DNA from: Pseudomonas graminis
GTDB taxonomy: Bacteria > Pseudomonadota > Gammaproteobacteria > Pseudomonadales > Pseudomonadaceae
NCBI RefSeq assembly: GCF_013201545.1
Contig: NZ_CP053746.1
Coordinates: forward strand, 3,293,501 to 3,357,500
Reading direction: 5' to 3'
Length of the DNA stretch: 64,000 bases
Shown here: one piece after another, positions 35,906 to 44,384 of the stretch
Position numbering within the stretch: position 1 is the stretch's first letter
Layout of the letters: every line of letters starts with the position of its first letter
Program-made: the position numbers and the translations under genes
The notes under the pieces: model-generated
Told to the model about the DNA's origin: nothing
Database searches by the model: none
Seen by the model: the letters and a program-made list of their open reading frames with translations, nothing else

Positions 35906-37324
35906 TCAAGGCATGACCGGCGGGATGTACGCCAACGTCGTGCCCAGCACCCACAGCAGAAACAACACCAGCGGCGTGTGCACCAGTAACTGCACGAACG
36001 AGAAACCGATCAAATCCCGCGCTTTCAGGCCGAGCACGCCCAGCAGCGGCAGCATGTAGAAGGGGTTGATCAGGTTCGGCAGGGCTTCGGCGGCGTTGTA
36101 GATCTGCACCGCCCAGCCGAGGTGGTATTTGAGATCGTTGGCGACCTGCATCACGTACGGCGCTTCGATGATCCATTTGCCGCCGCCGGACGGAATGAAG
36201 AACCCCAAAATCGCCGAGTACACACCCATCAGCAGCGCATAGGTGTCATGGGACGCGATGCTGGTGAAGAACGTCGAGATGTGGTGCGCGACGGTTTGCG
36301 CATCGCCGCCCTTGACCGTGGTCAGCAGCGCGGCGATCGAGCCGTACAACGGAAACTGGATCAGCACGCCGGTGGTGGTCGGCACGGCGCGAGCCACGGC
36401 GTCGAGGAAACTGCGCGGACGCCAGTGCAACAGCGCGCCGACCATGATGAACAGGAAGTTATAGGTGTTCAGGCCGGAAATCGCGGTAATCGCCGGCTTG
36501 GTGCTGAATTCGTTGTACAACCAGCCGGACGCCAGCGCGACCATCAGAATGATCAGCAGCGGGCTGTACTCCAGCCATTCCCCCGGGCGGGTGCGCGGCG
36601 GCAACGGTGGCAGGCTGAAGCTCGGGTCAATCCCGCACTCCTTGGCATCGCGGGCGTTGGCCGGACCGGGCGCCGTGGCGTAGGCGACGATGATCGAGAC
36701 CACCACCAAGGCCAGCAGCATCACGCCGGACTGCCAGAGGAAGATCGTCTGGGTGAACGGAATCACCCCGGTGATCGCCAGAATCGACGGCGGCAGGCTC
36801 GCGGGGTTGGCTTGCAACTGCGCGGCGGACGACGACAGGCCCAAGGCCCACACCGCGCCCAGGCCCAGATAAGCGGCGGCACCGGCGGCGCGGTAGTCCA
36901 TTTTCAGATCGGTACGCCGGGCGAGGGCACGCACCAGCAAGCCGCCGAAGACCAGCGACAAGCCCCAGTTGAGCAGCGACGCCACCATGCTGATCAGCGC
37001 GACCCAGGCCACGGCCGAACGGCCGTTTTTCGGGAGGCGGGCCAGGCGGTCGATCAGCTTGACCGCCGGCGGCGAACTGGCGACGACATAGCCGCCGATG
37101 ACCACGAAGGCCATTTGCATGGTGAACGGGATCAGGCTCCAGAAGCCGTCGCCGAAGGCTTTGGCGGTGTCGGCGGGTTTGGCGCCGATGACCAGCGTGG
37201 CGAGGGTGACGATGACCACGGCCAGGGCGGCGAATACCCACGAGTCCGGGAACCAGCGTTCCGCCCATTTGGCGCAACGCAGGGCAAAGCGGGCGGAGCG
37301 GCTTTCTTCGATGTCGGCGGCCAC
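35906..37324 (-). CDS. Short-chain fatty acid transporter, AtoE family
   Basis: A 472-residue inner-membrane permease with about twelve hydrophobic segments. Family marks are FTMQMAFVVIGGYVVASSP, WGLSLVFGGLLVRALARR, IPSGGGKWIIEAPYV and NLINPFYMLPLLGVLGLKARD. It starts at a GTG (37324), supported by AGAGG 8 nt upstream and the absence of a nearby ATG. It follows the CoA-transferase genes in the same direction, as in the P. aeruginosa PA1999-PA2002 region, and likely imports acetoacetate, butyrate or related acids for CoA activation. A stem-loop lies in the 218-nt gap before it. Confidence 0.87.
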   Translation of the reverse strand: MAADIEESRSARFALRCAKWAERWFPDSWVFAALAVVIVTLATLVIGAKPADTAKAFGDGFWSLIPFTMQMAFVVIGGYVVASSPPAVKLIDRLARLPKNGRSAVAWVALISMVASLLNWGLSLVFGGLLVRALARRTDLKMDYRAAGAAAYLGLGAVWALGLSSSAAQLQANPASLPPSILAITGVIPFTQTIFLWQSGVMLLALVVVSIIVAYATAPGPANARDAKECGIDPSFSLPPLPPRTRPGEWLEYSPLLIILMVALASGWLYNEFSTKPAITAISGLNTYNFLFIMVGALLHWRPRSFLDAVARAVPTTTGVLIQFPLYGSIAALLTTVKGGDAQTVAHHISTFFTSIASHDTYALLMGVYSAILGFFIPSGGGKWIIEAPYVMQVANDLKYHLGWAVQIYNAAEALPNLINPFYMLPLLGVLGLKARDLIGFSFVQLLVHTPLVLFLLWVLGTTLAYIPPVMP

Positions 37325-37414
37325 GTGTGTTACCTCTTTTAGTTATTGTTCAGGTTTTTTGGACGGCGGTTTCAAGTGTTGACGGTGACGCGAAAAGCAC
37401 CGCTTCAGATACAG

Positions 37415-37440
37415 CAAAGCCCCTTCATCGCTGAAGGGGC
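37415..37440 (-). terminator. Stem-loop between CoA-transferase and transporter genes
   Basis: On the minus strand GCCCCTTCA and TGAAGGGGC flank GCGA, followed by TTTGCTG. The weak T run suggests partial termination or mRNA stabilisation within an operon. Confidence 0.5.
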
Positions 37441-37542
37441 AGGGTGGTCTGACGAAAGGTGCGGGTGTGGCAAACGCTTAAGCCGTGGCGGCAACGTGGG
37501 GCATGACGCGGATCCTGCAGAACCGCGCCATTGCCGGGCTGA

Positions 37543-38199
37543 TCAGAACGTCATTTCCACCACGTCATCCGGCACGATCAGTTTGCCGGCAGTCTTGGCG
37601 ATGATTTCGTCGACGGTCACGCCCGGTGCGGTTTCGCGCAGCACGAAAGCGCCGTTTTCGATCTCCAGGTAGGCGAGATCGGTCAGCACTTTCTTGATGC
37701 AGCCGGCGCCGGTCAACGGCAGGCTGCAGCGCGACAGCAGCTTGGAATCGCCGTCCTTGGACGCATGGGTCATGGTGACAATGATGTTCTCGGCGCCGGC
37801 CACCAGGTCCATCGCGCCACCCATGCCCTTGACCAGCTTGCCGGGGATCATCCACGAGGCAATGTTGCCTTCGACGTCCACTTCGAAGGCGCCGAGCACG
37901 GTCAGGTCGACGTGGCCGCCACGGATCATGGCGAAGGACTCGGCGGATGAGAAAATCGACGCGCCCTTGCGCGCGGTCACGGTTTGTTTGCCGGCGTTGA
38001 TCATGTCGGCGTCGATAGTCTCTTCAGTCGGGAAGGCGCCCATACCGAGCAGGCCGTTTTCCGATTGCAGCATCACGTCGATGCCGTCCGGGACGTAGTT
38101 GGCGACCAGGGTGGGAATGCCGATGCCCAGGTTCACGTAGAAGCCGTCTTGCAGTTCGCGCGCGACGCGCTTTGCCATTTGTTCGCGGGAGAGTGCCAT
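37543..38199 (-). CDS. 3-oxoacid CoA-transferase subunit B
   Basis: Beta subunit (218 residues) of a heteromeric family I CoA-transferase that moves CoA from succinyl-CoA or acetyl-CoA to acetoacetate-like acids. The subunit B signature with the catalytic glutamate is SENGLLGMG (residues ~46-54), followed by RGGHVDLTVLGAFEVDVEGNIA and GAMDLVAGA. Order (A, B, transporter, with a divergent LysR gene) matches the dhcA-dhcB locus of P. aeruginosa, where the enzyme acts on dehydrocarnitine/acetoacetate; substrate here is inferred. Confidence 0.92.
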   Translation of the reverse strand: MALSREQMAKRVARELQDGFYVNLGIGIPTLVANYVPDGIDVMLQSENGLLGMGAFPTEETIDADMINAGKQTVTARKGASIFSSAESFAMIRGGHVDLTVLGAFEVDVEGNIASWMIPGKLVKGMGGAMDLVAGAENIIVTMTHASKDGDSKLLSRCSLPLTGAGCIKKVLTDLAYLEIENGAFVLRETAPGVTVDEIIAKTAGKLIVPDDVVEMTF

Positions 38200-38290
38200 G
38201 GTCTTGGGTCTCTTTTATTCTGTCCGGTCCGTGGGAAGCCCCGGCGCCGGAGATACAAAGGGGGAAATCGGTTCGAGTACGACGCTGACG

Positions 38291-38992
38291 TCAGGCTTTT
38301 CTGACGGTTCGCTGCTCGATGCGCTTCTCGAACGTGCCCAGGATCACGCGATCGACATAGATGCCGGGGGTGTGGATCTCGGTGGGCAGCAGCACGCCGG
38401 GCTCGACGATTTCTTCGACTTCCACCACGGTGATCTTGCCGGCGGTGGCCACGACCGGATTGAAGTTCTGTGCGGTGTGACGGTAGACCACGTTACCGAA
38501 GTGGTCGGCCTTCCAGCCTTTGACGATAGCGAAGTCGCCGGTGATGGCTTCTTCCAAGATCACGTTGCGGCCATTGAACTGGCGGGTTTCCTTGCCTTCC
38601 GCAACGGGGGTGCCGTAGCCGGTGGCGGTGTAGAACGCAGGAATGCCGGCGCCGCCTGCGCGCATTTTTTCCGCCAGGGTACCTTGGGGGGTGAGCTCGA
38701 CTTCCAGCTCGCCGCTGAGCAACTGGCGCTCGAACAGGGCGTTTTCGCCCACGTAGGACGCGACCATTTTGCAAATCTGCCGGTCTTCCAGAAGGATGCC
38801 GAGGCCAAATCCGTCGACGCCGCAGTTGTTGGAAACCACCGTCAGGCCTTTCACGCCCATGCGCTTGATTTCGGCGATGAGGTTTTCGGGAATGCCGCAG
38901 AGTCCGAAGCCGCCGGAGAGCACCGTCATGTTGTCAGTCAGCCCGGCGAGGGCTTCAGCGTAGGTTGCCACGCGTTTGTCGAGTCCAGCCAT
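38291..38992 (-). CDS. 3-oxoacid CoA-transferase subunit A
   Basis: Alpha subunit (233 residues). The CoA-binding signature lies near the N-terminus: [18 protein letters not shown] (residues ~25-42), followed by [30 protein letters not shown] is also typical. The ATG at 38992 begins the conserved N-terminus (MAGLDKRV); upstream in-frame codons reach into the divergent promoter. It is the first gene of the minus-strand group and lies 130 bp from the LysR gene start; subunit B begins 91 nt after its stop. Confidence 0.92.
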   Translation of the reverse strand: MAGLDKRVATYAEALAGLTDNMTVLSGGFGLCGIPENLIAEIKRMGVKGLTVVSNNCGVDGFGLGILLEDRQICKMVASYVGENALFERQLLSGELEVELTPQGTLAEKMRAGGAGIPAFYTATGYGTPVAEGKETRQFNGRNVILEEAITGDFAIVKGWKADHFGNVVYRHTAQNFNPVVATAGKITVVEVEEIVEPGVLLPTEIHTPGIYVDRVILGTFEKRIEQRTVRKA

Positions 38993-39122
38993 GGTGAGAT
39001 CCCGCCTTATTTGTAGTTGTGTCCGACAATGTAAGCATCGGAGAGCGTTGGCCGCATCTTCTCTCGCGTGCACTGATTTGTTAATTTTGTTTTTTTATTC
39101 GATTGATAAGTAATCCAAATAT

Positions 39123-40046
39123 ATGAACGTGAAACAGCTTCGCGCGTTTCTGGCAGTGGCGCAGTGCTTGAGTTTCGCTCAGGCCGGCGAACGGCTGCAT
39201 GTGTCGCAACCAGCATTAAGCCTGACCATTAAGGCGCTGGAGGAAGACCTGGGCGGGCAGTTGCTGACCCGTACCACGCGCAATGTCAGCCTGACGCCCG
39301 AGGGCGAGGCCTTGCTGCCGCTGGCCCGGCAGTTGCTCGCCGACTGGGACAACACCGAAGAGCTGCTGCGACAGCGTTTCACCCTGCAGATGGGCAAAGT
39401 GTCGGTGGCCGCCATGCCGTCCTACGCGGGCAATTCGCTGCCGATCGCGCTGAAGATTTTTCGCGAGCGCTACCCTCGGGTAAACGTCGCGGTGCACGAC
39501 GTGATCAACGAGCAGGTGGTGGAAATGGTCGGGCATAGGCGCGTCGAGCTGGGCATCGGCTTTGAGCCCGAAGCGGGCAACAACCTGATCTTCACGCCGT
39601 TTTACATGGATCGTTTTGTAGCGGTGGTGCCGAAGGATTCGCCACTGGCCGAACGCCGCGAAATGAGTTGGGACGAGCTGCTGCGTCACGACTTCATCAC
39701 CCTGCAACGCCCGTCCGCCGTGCGCTTGCTGCTGGAGCAGGACCTGCAAAGCCAGCACGGCAAACTCTCGGTGGCGTTTGAAAGCCATCAGCTGTCGACG
39801 GTCGGACGCATGGTCGCCAATGGCCTGGGCGTCAGCGCGGTGCCGTCGCTGTGCATCGCGCAGATGGAAGAACTCGGCGCCCGCTGCATCGCATTGGAAG
39901 GCCCGCGCATCGAGCGTCGTATTGGCTTGATGACCCAGGCGGACCACCAGTTGTCGGCAGCCGCTCAGGGGTTACGCGAGGTTCTGATCGAATGCGCGCG
40001 TGACTCAAATGCGGCCTTCGCGAGCAAGCTCGCACCCACAGGATGA
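39123..40046 (+). CDS. LysR-family regulator, probable activator of the CoA-transferase operon
   Basis: A 307-residue LysR protein: HTH in LSFAQAGERLHVSQPALSLTI and a substrate-binding domain (GKVSVAAMPSYAGNSLP, GIGFEPE, VANGLGVSAVPSL). It is divergent from the CoA-transferase operon, like DhcR in P. aeruginosa. GATTGATAAGTAATC (39101-39115), a T-N11-A-type dyad, lies just before its ATG and is a candidate binding site. The final residues ([11 protein letters not shown]) and the stop are encoded by a REP element, so the original C-terminus has been replaced or extended. Confidence 0.88.
   Translation: MNVKQLRAFLAVAQCLSFAQAGERLHVSQPALSLTIKALEEDLGGQLLTRTTRNVSLTPEGEALLPLARQLLADWDNTEELLRQRFTLQMGKVSVAAMPSYAGNSLPIALKIFRERYPRVNVAVHDVINEQVVEMVGHRRVELGIGFEPEAGNNLIFTPFYMDRFVAVVPKDSPLAERREMSWDELLRHDFITLQRPSAVRLLLEQDLQSQHGKLSVAFESHQLSTVGRMVANGLGVSAVPSLCIAQMEELGARCIALEGPRIERRIGLMTQADHQLSAAAQGLREVLIECARDSNAAFASKLAPTG
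40015..40042. repeat. REP element inside the 3' end of the LysR gene
   Basis: CCTTCGCGAGCAAGCTCGC followed by ACCCACAGG is a REP in reverse orientation. It overlaps the last eleven or so codons of the LysR gene, whose TGA follows two bases later. Confidence 0.85.
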
Positions 40047-40140
40047 TGCCGCGTTTCAAGTAGGGACCGGTGGCGAAACGGCCAGATCCTGTGAAAAATT
40101 TAACTGCGACGCAATGCCGCATCCGGTATGGTTCGGCCGG

Positions 40141-40159
40141 TTGAAACATATTGTTTCAA
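40141..40159. promoter_or_regulatory. Operator-like palindrome upstream of the GntP permease gene
   Basis: TTGAAACATATTGTTTCAA is a perfect inverted repeat (8-bp arms, 3-bp centre), 41 bp before the start codon. The TGAAAC half-sites resemble those of LacI-type sugar-acid regulators such as PtxS. No regulator gene is adjacent. Confidence 0.55.
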
Positions 40160-40199
40160 ACCTTCCTGAAATAAAAACCGAACGATAAGGGGTTCCGCG

Positions 40200-41570
40200 T
40201 TGGATCTGTCGTCTGCTGCCTGGGTGTTTCATGACACTCGTCTGATCATCTGCTGCCTGATCGCCATTGCCACCATCATCGTGCTGATCAGCGCTACCAA
40301 ACTTCCGCCGTTTCTGTCGATTCTGGTGGGTACATTCATCGCAGGCATAGGCGCGGGGTTGCCAGCGGAGGCAGTGGCGAAGGCGTTCAGCAAGGGCGCG
40401 GGCGGGATTCTCGGTGAGGCCGGGATCATCATTGCCCTGGGCGCCATGCTTGGTGCGCTGATGGCCGAGTCGGGCGCGGCGGACCGCATCGCGTCGACGC
40501 TGCTGGGGCTGGGCAAGGGCAAGGCGCTGCCGTGGGTCATGGCCCTGGTGGCCATGGTCATCGGCCTGCCGCTGTTCTTCGAAGTGGGTCTGGTGATGAT
40601 GGTGCCGATCATCTTCGTCATGGCCCGCCAGTCGAATCAGCCGCTGCTGAAAATCGCGATTCCGGCGTTGGCCGGCATGACCACGCTGCACGCCCTGATG
40701 CCGCCGCACCCTGGGCCGCTGATCGCTGTCAGCGCGTTACACGCCGATCTCGGCCTGACCATGTTGCTGGGTTTCTGCGTGGCAGTGCCGGCGGTGATTC
40801 TGGCCGGTCCGCTGTACGGCAACTGGCTGTCAAAGCGCATGCACATTGAGGAGCCGGCGGAGCTGGGCGAACTGTTCTCGGCCAAACCCAGTGCCATGCG
40901 CCAGCCGAGTTTCGGCATCTCATTGCTGATCATTCTGCTGCCGGTGATCCTGATGCTCGGCAGCACCCTGGCGAAAATCGCCATGGAGCCGGAAAGCAAC
41001 ATCGCGCTGACCCTGAAATTCCTCGGTGAACCGCTGGTGGCGCTGGGCATTGCGGTGCTGGCCGCGACAGTGTGTCTGGGCTGGGCCAACGGCATTTCCC
41101 GCGAGCACGTGGGCGGCACGCTGCGTAAAAGCCTGGCGCCGATTGCCGTGCTGCTGTTGACCATCGGCGCCGGCGGCGGCTTGAAGCAAACGCTGCTGGA
41201 CGCCGGTGTCAGCCAGACCATCAGTAAAGTGGCCGAAGGCGCGCACATGCCGTATCTGCTGCTGGCGTGGTTGATTGCGGTCGCGCTGCGGCAGGCGACC
41301 GGCTCGGCCACCGTTGCTACTACCACCACGGCGGGCATTCTCGCGCCGATGATGGCCGGGCTGGCGCCGGTTGAAGCGTCACTGGTGGCGCTGGTGATCG
41401 GCGCAGGCTCGGTGTTCTTCTGCCACGTCAACGACGCCGGGTTCTGGATGGTCCGCGAGTATTTCGGCCTGCAACTGAAGCAGACCATCTGGGTGTGGTC
41501 GGTGCTGCAGACGATTGTCTCGGTGGTGGGGCTGATCGGTACGTCGCTGTTGTGGCATTTCCTGGTCTGA
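40200..41570 (+). CDS. GntP-family gluconate (sugar acid) permease
   Basis: A 456-residue inner-membrane proton symporter with about twelve to fourteen hydrophobic segments. Family marks are GEAGIIIALGAMLGALMAESG, GLPLFFEVGLVMMVPIIF, ALMPPHPGPLIAVSALHAD, RQATGSATVATTTTAGI and HVNDAGFWMVREYFGL, all typical of GntP/GntT. It starts at a TTG (40200) with AAGGGG 8 nt upstream. No gluconate kinase adjoins it, so gluconate versus another aldonate (idonate, glycerate, fructuronate) cannot be settled. Confidence 0.88.
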   Translation: MDLSSAAWVFHDTRLIICCLIAIATIIVLISATKLPPFLSILVGTFIAGIGAGLPAEAVAKAFSKGAGGILGEAGIIIALGAMLGALMAESGAADRIASTLLGLGKGKALPWVMALVAMVIGLPLFFEVGLVMMVPIIFVMARQSNQPLLKIAIPALAGMTTLHALMPPHPGPLIAVSALHADLGLTMLLGFCVAVPAVILAGPLYGNWLSKRMHIEEPAELGELFSAKPSAMRQPSFGISLLIILLPVILMLGSTLAKIAMEPESNIALTLKFLGEPLVALGIAVLAATVCLGWANGISREHVGGTLRKSLAPIAVLLLTIGAGGGLKQTLLDAGVSQTISKVAEGAHMPYLLLAWLIAVALRQATGSATVATTTTAGILAPMMAGLAPVEASLVALVIGAGSVFFCHVNDAGFWMVREYFGLQLKQTIWVWSVLQTIVSVVGLIGTSLLWHFLV

Positions 41571-41912
41571 CGATCTTCCGGTCTCACGCAGATCCATGGG
41601 GGGGATCCCCGTCGTGCGAACACTGTAGATGTGGGAGCGAGCTTGCTCGCGAAGGTGGCGTGTCAGGCGATTGATTCGTCGCAGGCAGAATGCATGCGCG
41701 AGCAAGCTCGCTCCCACAGGATCTGCGCCGTCAGATACATCTTCGGTGTGATTATGATCAGAGCCCGCAGGTTCTATGCAGGCAGATGCGCCGGGGCAAC
41801 CCCGCATACGCGCCAAACCCGATAGCCACTATCAAGACGACTGATTTCTGCTGGAAAGGCCCGGCGCGTAGCCTTGGCTTCATTCCAGAAACGAGCCGAA
41901 TGGAGGCTCCCA
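41571..41912. other. Intergenic region with a REP pair
   Basis: About 340 bases between the permease and the lipoprotein gene. A REP inverted pair occupies 41631-41720. The rest shows no supported gene; the lipoprotein promoter should lie after 41740. Confidence 0.45.
41631..41720. repeat. REP inverted pair
   Basis: GTGGGAGCGAGCTTGCTCGC starts at 41631 and runs to 41655; the opposite copy GCGCGAGCAAGCTCGCTCCC with ACAGG occupies 41696-41720. Confidence 0.82.
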
Positions 41913-42188
41913 ATGAACCGTCTTCTTGCCCTCTCCCTGTTACTCTCCGCCTCCGTTCTCGCCGGTTGTGCCGCTGGCAATCATCCTGAACTGCGCCCCT
42001 ATAGCGCAGAGGAAACCCACCAGTTGGCCCTCGAAGACCTTAACCGTCGCGGCTTGTCCTACGACGAATTTCAGGCCCGCAAAGCCCAACTGATGGAACA
42101 GCCACAGCTGCAACGCGCCCACGAGTTCGATAACCGTGGCGAAGTGAACGCCGAAGTCAGCCTCCCTTCGAAAGCACGTCAGGGTTAA
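41913..42188 (+). CDS. Small lipoprotein, unknown function
   Basis: A 91-residue lipoprotein precursor: a type II signal (LLALSLLLSASVLAGC, lipobox LAGC with the lipidated cysteine near residue 19), then a soluble charged region (SAEETHQLALEDLNRRGLSYDEFQARKAQL) predicted helical. Residues after the cysteine (AAGN) suggest outer-membrane sorting rather than the inner-membrane Asp+2 signal. GGAGG precedes the ATG strongly. It converges with the FMN reductase gene. No family is recognised. Confidence 0.8.
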   Translation: MNRLLALSLLLSASVLAGCAAGNHPELRPYSAEETHQLALEDLNRRGLSYDEFQARKAQLMEQPQLQRAHEFDNRGEVNAEVSLPSKARQG

Positions 42189-42197
42189 GTCGAAGGC

Positions 42198-42779
42198 TTA
42201 CAACGCCAGCTTCAAATGCCCGCCCGCTTCCTTGTGACGCGCCTGGGTCCGGTGTTGCAGGCCCAGTAAGAAGTGATCCAGACCGTCATGCAGACGCTGG
42301 GTCAGCAGTTCATCCAACTCACCGCCCAACGCGTTTTCGCCGTAGCTGATCTGGCTGTCGATGGCGAACACGCCATGCAGCACTTCCTGGCATTTCAGCG
42401 CGGACAGCACCGGTTTAAGTGCGTAGTCCACCGCCAGCATGTGGGCGATGCTCCCGCCCGTGGCGATCGGTAAAACCACTTTGCCGTGCAGCGAACGCTC
42501 CGGCAGCAGGTCGAGCAACGTCTTCAGCGCCCCCGAAAACGACGCCTTGTACACTGGCGTGCCGATCAGCAAGCCGTCGGCCTTCGCCACCGCTTCGATG
42601 AAAGCCACGACCTGCGGGCTGTCGAATTTTGCGTAGAGCAGATCCTCGGCAGCAAAATCCTGAATGCGCACACCGTTCACGTCCACGCCACGGTCCTTGA
42701 GCCAGTGCGCGGCATGTTGCAGCACTACGCCCGAGCGCGATCGGGTGGACGGGCTACCTGAAATCGAGACTACTAACAT
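42198..42779 (-). CDS. ssuE: NADPH-dependent FMN reductase, SsuE/MsuE type
   Basis: A 193-residue flavodoxin-like reductase that supplies FMNH2 to a sulfonate monooxygenase. The FMN-binding start [13 protein letters not shown] (residues ~5-17), [21 protein letters not shown] and [26 protein letters not shown] are diagnostic of SsuE/MsuE. The gene stands alone: no ssuD or sulfonate ABC genes adjoin it, so the partner must be elsewhere. It converges with the lipoprotein gene, 9 nt apart. Confidence 0.85.
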   Translation of the reverse strand: MLVVSISGSPSTRSRSGVVLQHAAHWLKDRGVDVNGVRIQDFAAEDLLYAKFDSPQVVAFIEAVAKADGLLIGTPVYKASFSGALKTLLDLLPERSLHGKVVLPIATGGSIAHMLAVDYALKPVLSALKCQEVLHGVFAIDSQISYGENALGGELDELLTQRLHDGLDHFLLGLQHRTQARHKEAGGHLKLAL

Positions 42780-43137
42780 GGGTTGTTTCCTTAGGGTCAG
42801 TCACCCGAGGTGCAAGGCACCGAGCAGGCCGCGTTCAACGCGAAAGTAATGGGCGTGAAGACCCTTTGCCAGGACTGAAGCAGCATGCGTGCCAGCGCTC
42901 TCCATCGCCCGCCGCCCCCGTCAATCCAGCGAGCACCCACAGCTGCAATCCTGCCAACCACCCCAAACTGTTGATCCAGGCGCAAGCGACTGTTGATCCA
43001 CTGTTTCCCCAGCGACACTTGCCCTCATCAAATCAAGCCCAAAAAAAATCCCCGCAGTCGGACCACTGCGGGGATTTCTCTGTTGCTCTGCTGTCAGCTT
43101 GAAGCTTCACACTTGCCGCTTGAAGCTGCCTGCCCTA
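42780..43137. other. Intergenic region between the reductase and exopolysaccharide genes
   Basis: About 360 bases. It holds the promoter of the FMN reductase gene on one side, the terminator of the exopolysaccharide operon (43031-43067), and a copy of the CTTGCCGCTTGAAGCT repeat (about 43085-43129). No supported gene. Confidence 0.5.
43031..43067 (-). terminator. Terminator of the exopolysaccharide operon
   Basis: On the minus strand AAATCCCCGCAGT and ACTGCGGGGATTT enclose a 6-nt loop and are followed by eight T in total. It lies about 70 nt after the wza-like stop codon and closes the operon. Confidence 0.92.
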
Positions 43138-44220
43138 TCAATTCCTGAACATCGCACCCGTCTGGATGATGTTGTTCGAGCCCAGCAACTGGCTCACGTA
43201 ACGGCTCCAGCGAGTGATGTTGGCCGGGCCGACAAACACCACGTCCTGAGCCGCCAGCTCGAAGCCTTTCGCCAGCGCATAACTGGTCGGCTTCTTCGCC
43301 GCCAGGTGAAAAACCGTCGCACCGTGGGTGGCATCCTGTGCACGAATCACATACACCGCGTCGCCATCTGCCGCATCGGGGCTCAGGCCGCCGGAGGTGC
43401 CGAGGGCTTCCAGCAACGTCACGCTGGTGGTGCTGAACGAGATCACCTGTGGGCGCTGAACTTCGCCCAGTACGTAGATCTTGTTCTTCGAGTTGCTGTT
43501 GAGGTGCAGGTAATCGCCGTCCTTCAGGAAGATCTTGCTGATCTGCGAATCCTTGCGGTTCAGCGAGTCAACGTCGATCACGTAATCCTTGCCGTCGCGA
43601 CGCAGGGTCAGACCGGCAAGGTTGGCGTCGGTCGAATCAAGACCGGCCTGGCTGATGGCCTGAACCAGGCTCAGCGGAATGTTGGTGATCGGTTGCGGGC
43701 CCGCCGATTTGAAGGCACCCGAGAGCAGAACGCGCTGGCTGTTGTAACGCAGCACTTTGACGTCGACTTTCACTTCGGTGTACTGCGGTGCCAGACCCAT
43801 GCGCAGTTGGTCGCGGATCTGTGAAACGGTCTTGCCGGCGGCCTGGATACGGCCCACGTACGGGAAGAACACGGTACCGTCGTTCAGCACTTCGCGGCTG
43901 TTGGCATCCAGTTGTTCCTGGGAGCCCGGCGCGGTCAGTTCAGGGTGTTCGAACACGGTCACCAGCAAGGCGTCGCCGGGGCCTACGACGTATTCAGGCG
44001 TCTTGTAGCTCAGCAATTCTGGTGGCAGCGGTTTGGCCGCTGCGTCCGCGGTTTTCTGCTGCTGCGCAAGCGTGGCGGGGGTGATGTTGATCAGCGTGAC
44101 CTCGGGACCGTCGGGGTCTTTGTCGGTGACATCGCTGTAAGACATGTACTGACCGGGGGCGAATGCGCAGCCTTGCAACACCAGACTGGAAAGCAGCACG
44201 ACCGCTAACGTTACTTTCAT
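43138..44220 (-). CDS. Outer-membrane polysaccharide export lipoprotein (Wza family)
   Basis: Forms the outer-membrane channel for the exopolysaccharide. The 360 residues start with a lipoprotein signal (VVLLSSLVLQGC). The Poly_export domain opens with YVVGPGDALLVTVFEHPELT (residues ~77-96) and continues with two SLBB repeats (VLLSGAFKSAGPQPI and IYVLGEVQRPQVI); the C-terminal ~30 residues (RWSRYVSQLLGSNNIIQ) form the amphipathic membrane helix typical of Wza. It is the last gene of the operon. Confidence 0.93.
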   Translation of the reverse strand: MKVTLAVVLLSSLVLQGCAFAPGQYMSYSDVTDKDPDGPEVTLINITPATLAQQQKTADAAAKPLPPELLSYKTPEYVVGPGDALLVTVFEHPELTAPGSQEQLDANSREVLNDGTVFFPYVGRIQAAGKTVSQIRDQLRMGLAPQYTEVKVDVKVLRYNSQRVLLSGAFKSAGPQPITNIPLSLVQAISQAGLDSTDANLAGLTLRRDGKDYVIDVDSLNRKDSQISKIFLKDGDYLHLNSNSKNKIYVLGEVQRPQVISFSTTSVTLLEALGTSGGLSPDAADGDAVYVIRAQDATHGATVFHLAAKKPTSYALAKGFELAAQDVVFVGPANITRWSRYVSQLLGSNNIIQTGAMFRN

Positions 44221-44384
44221 ATGAATGTTCCTTCTAATCCTAATAGGTGCGTACTGGCACCGCAGTGATTTCTTTGCATCCCTTACTTACACCGAACATC
44301 GGATCACATTCGCTCATGCACCCGTGCACCTCCCGCCGAGCTTACTAGCCCTTGGCCATGTTTGTTGTAATTGGCAGATTTTTT

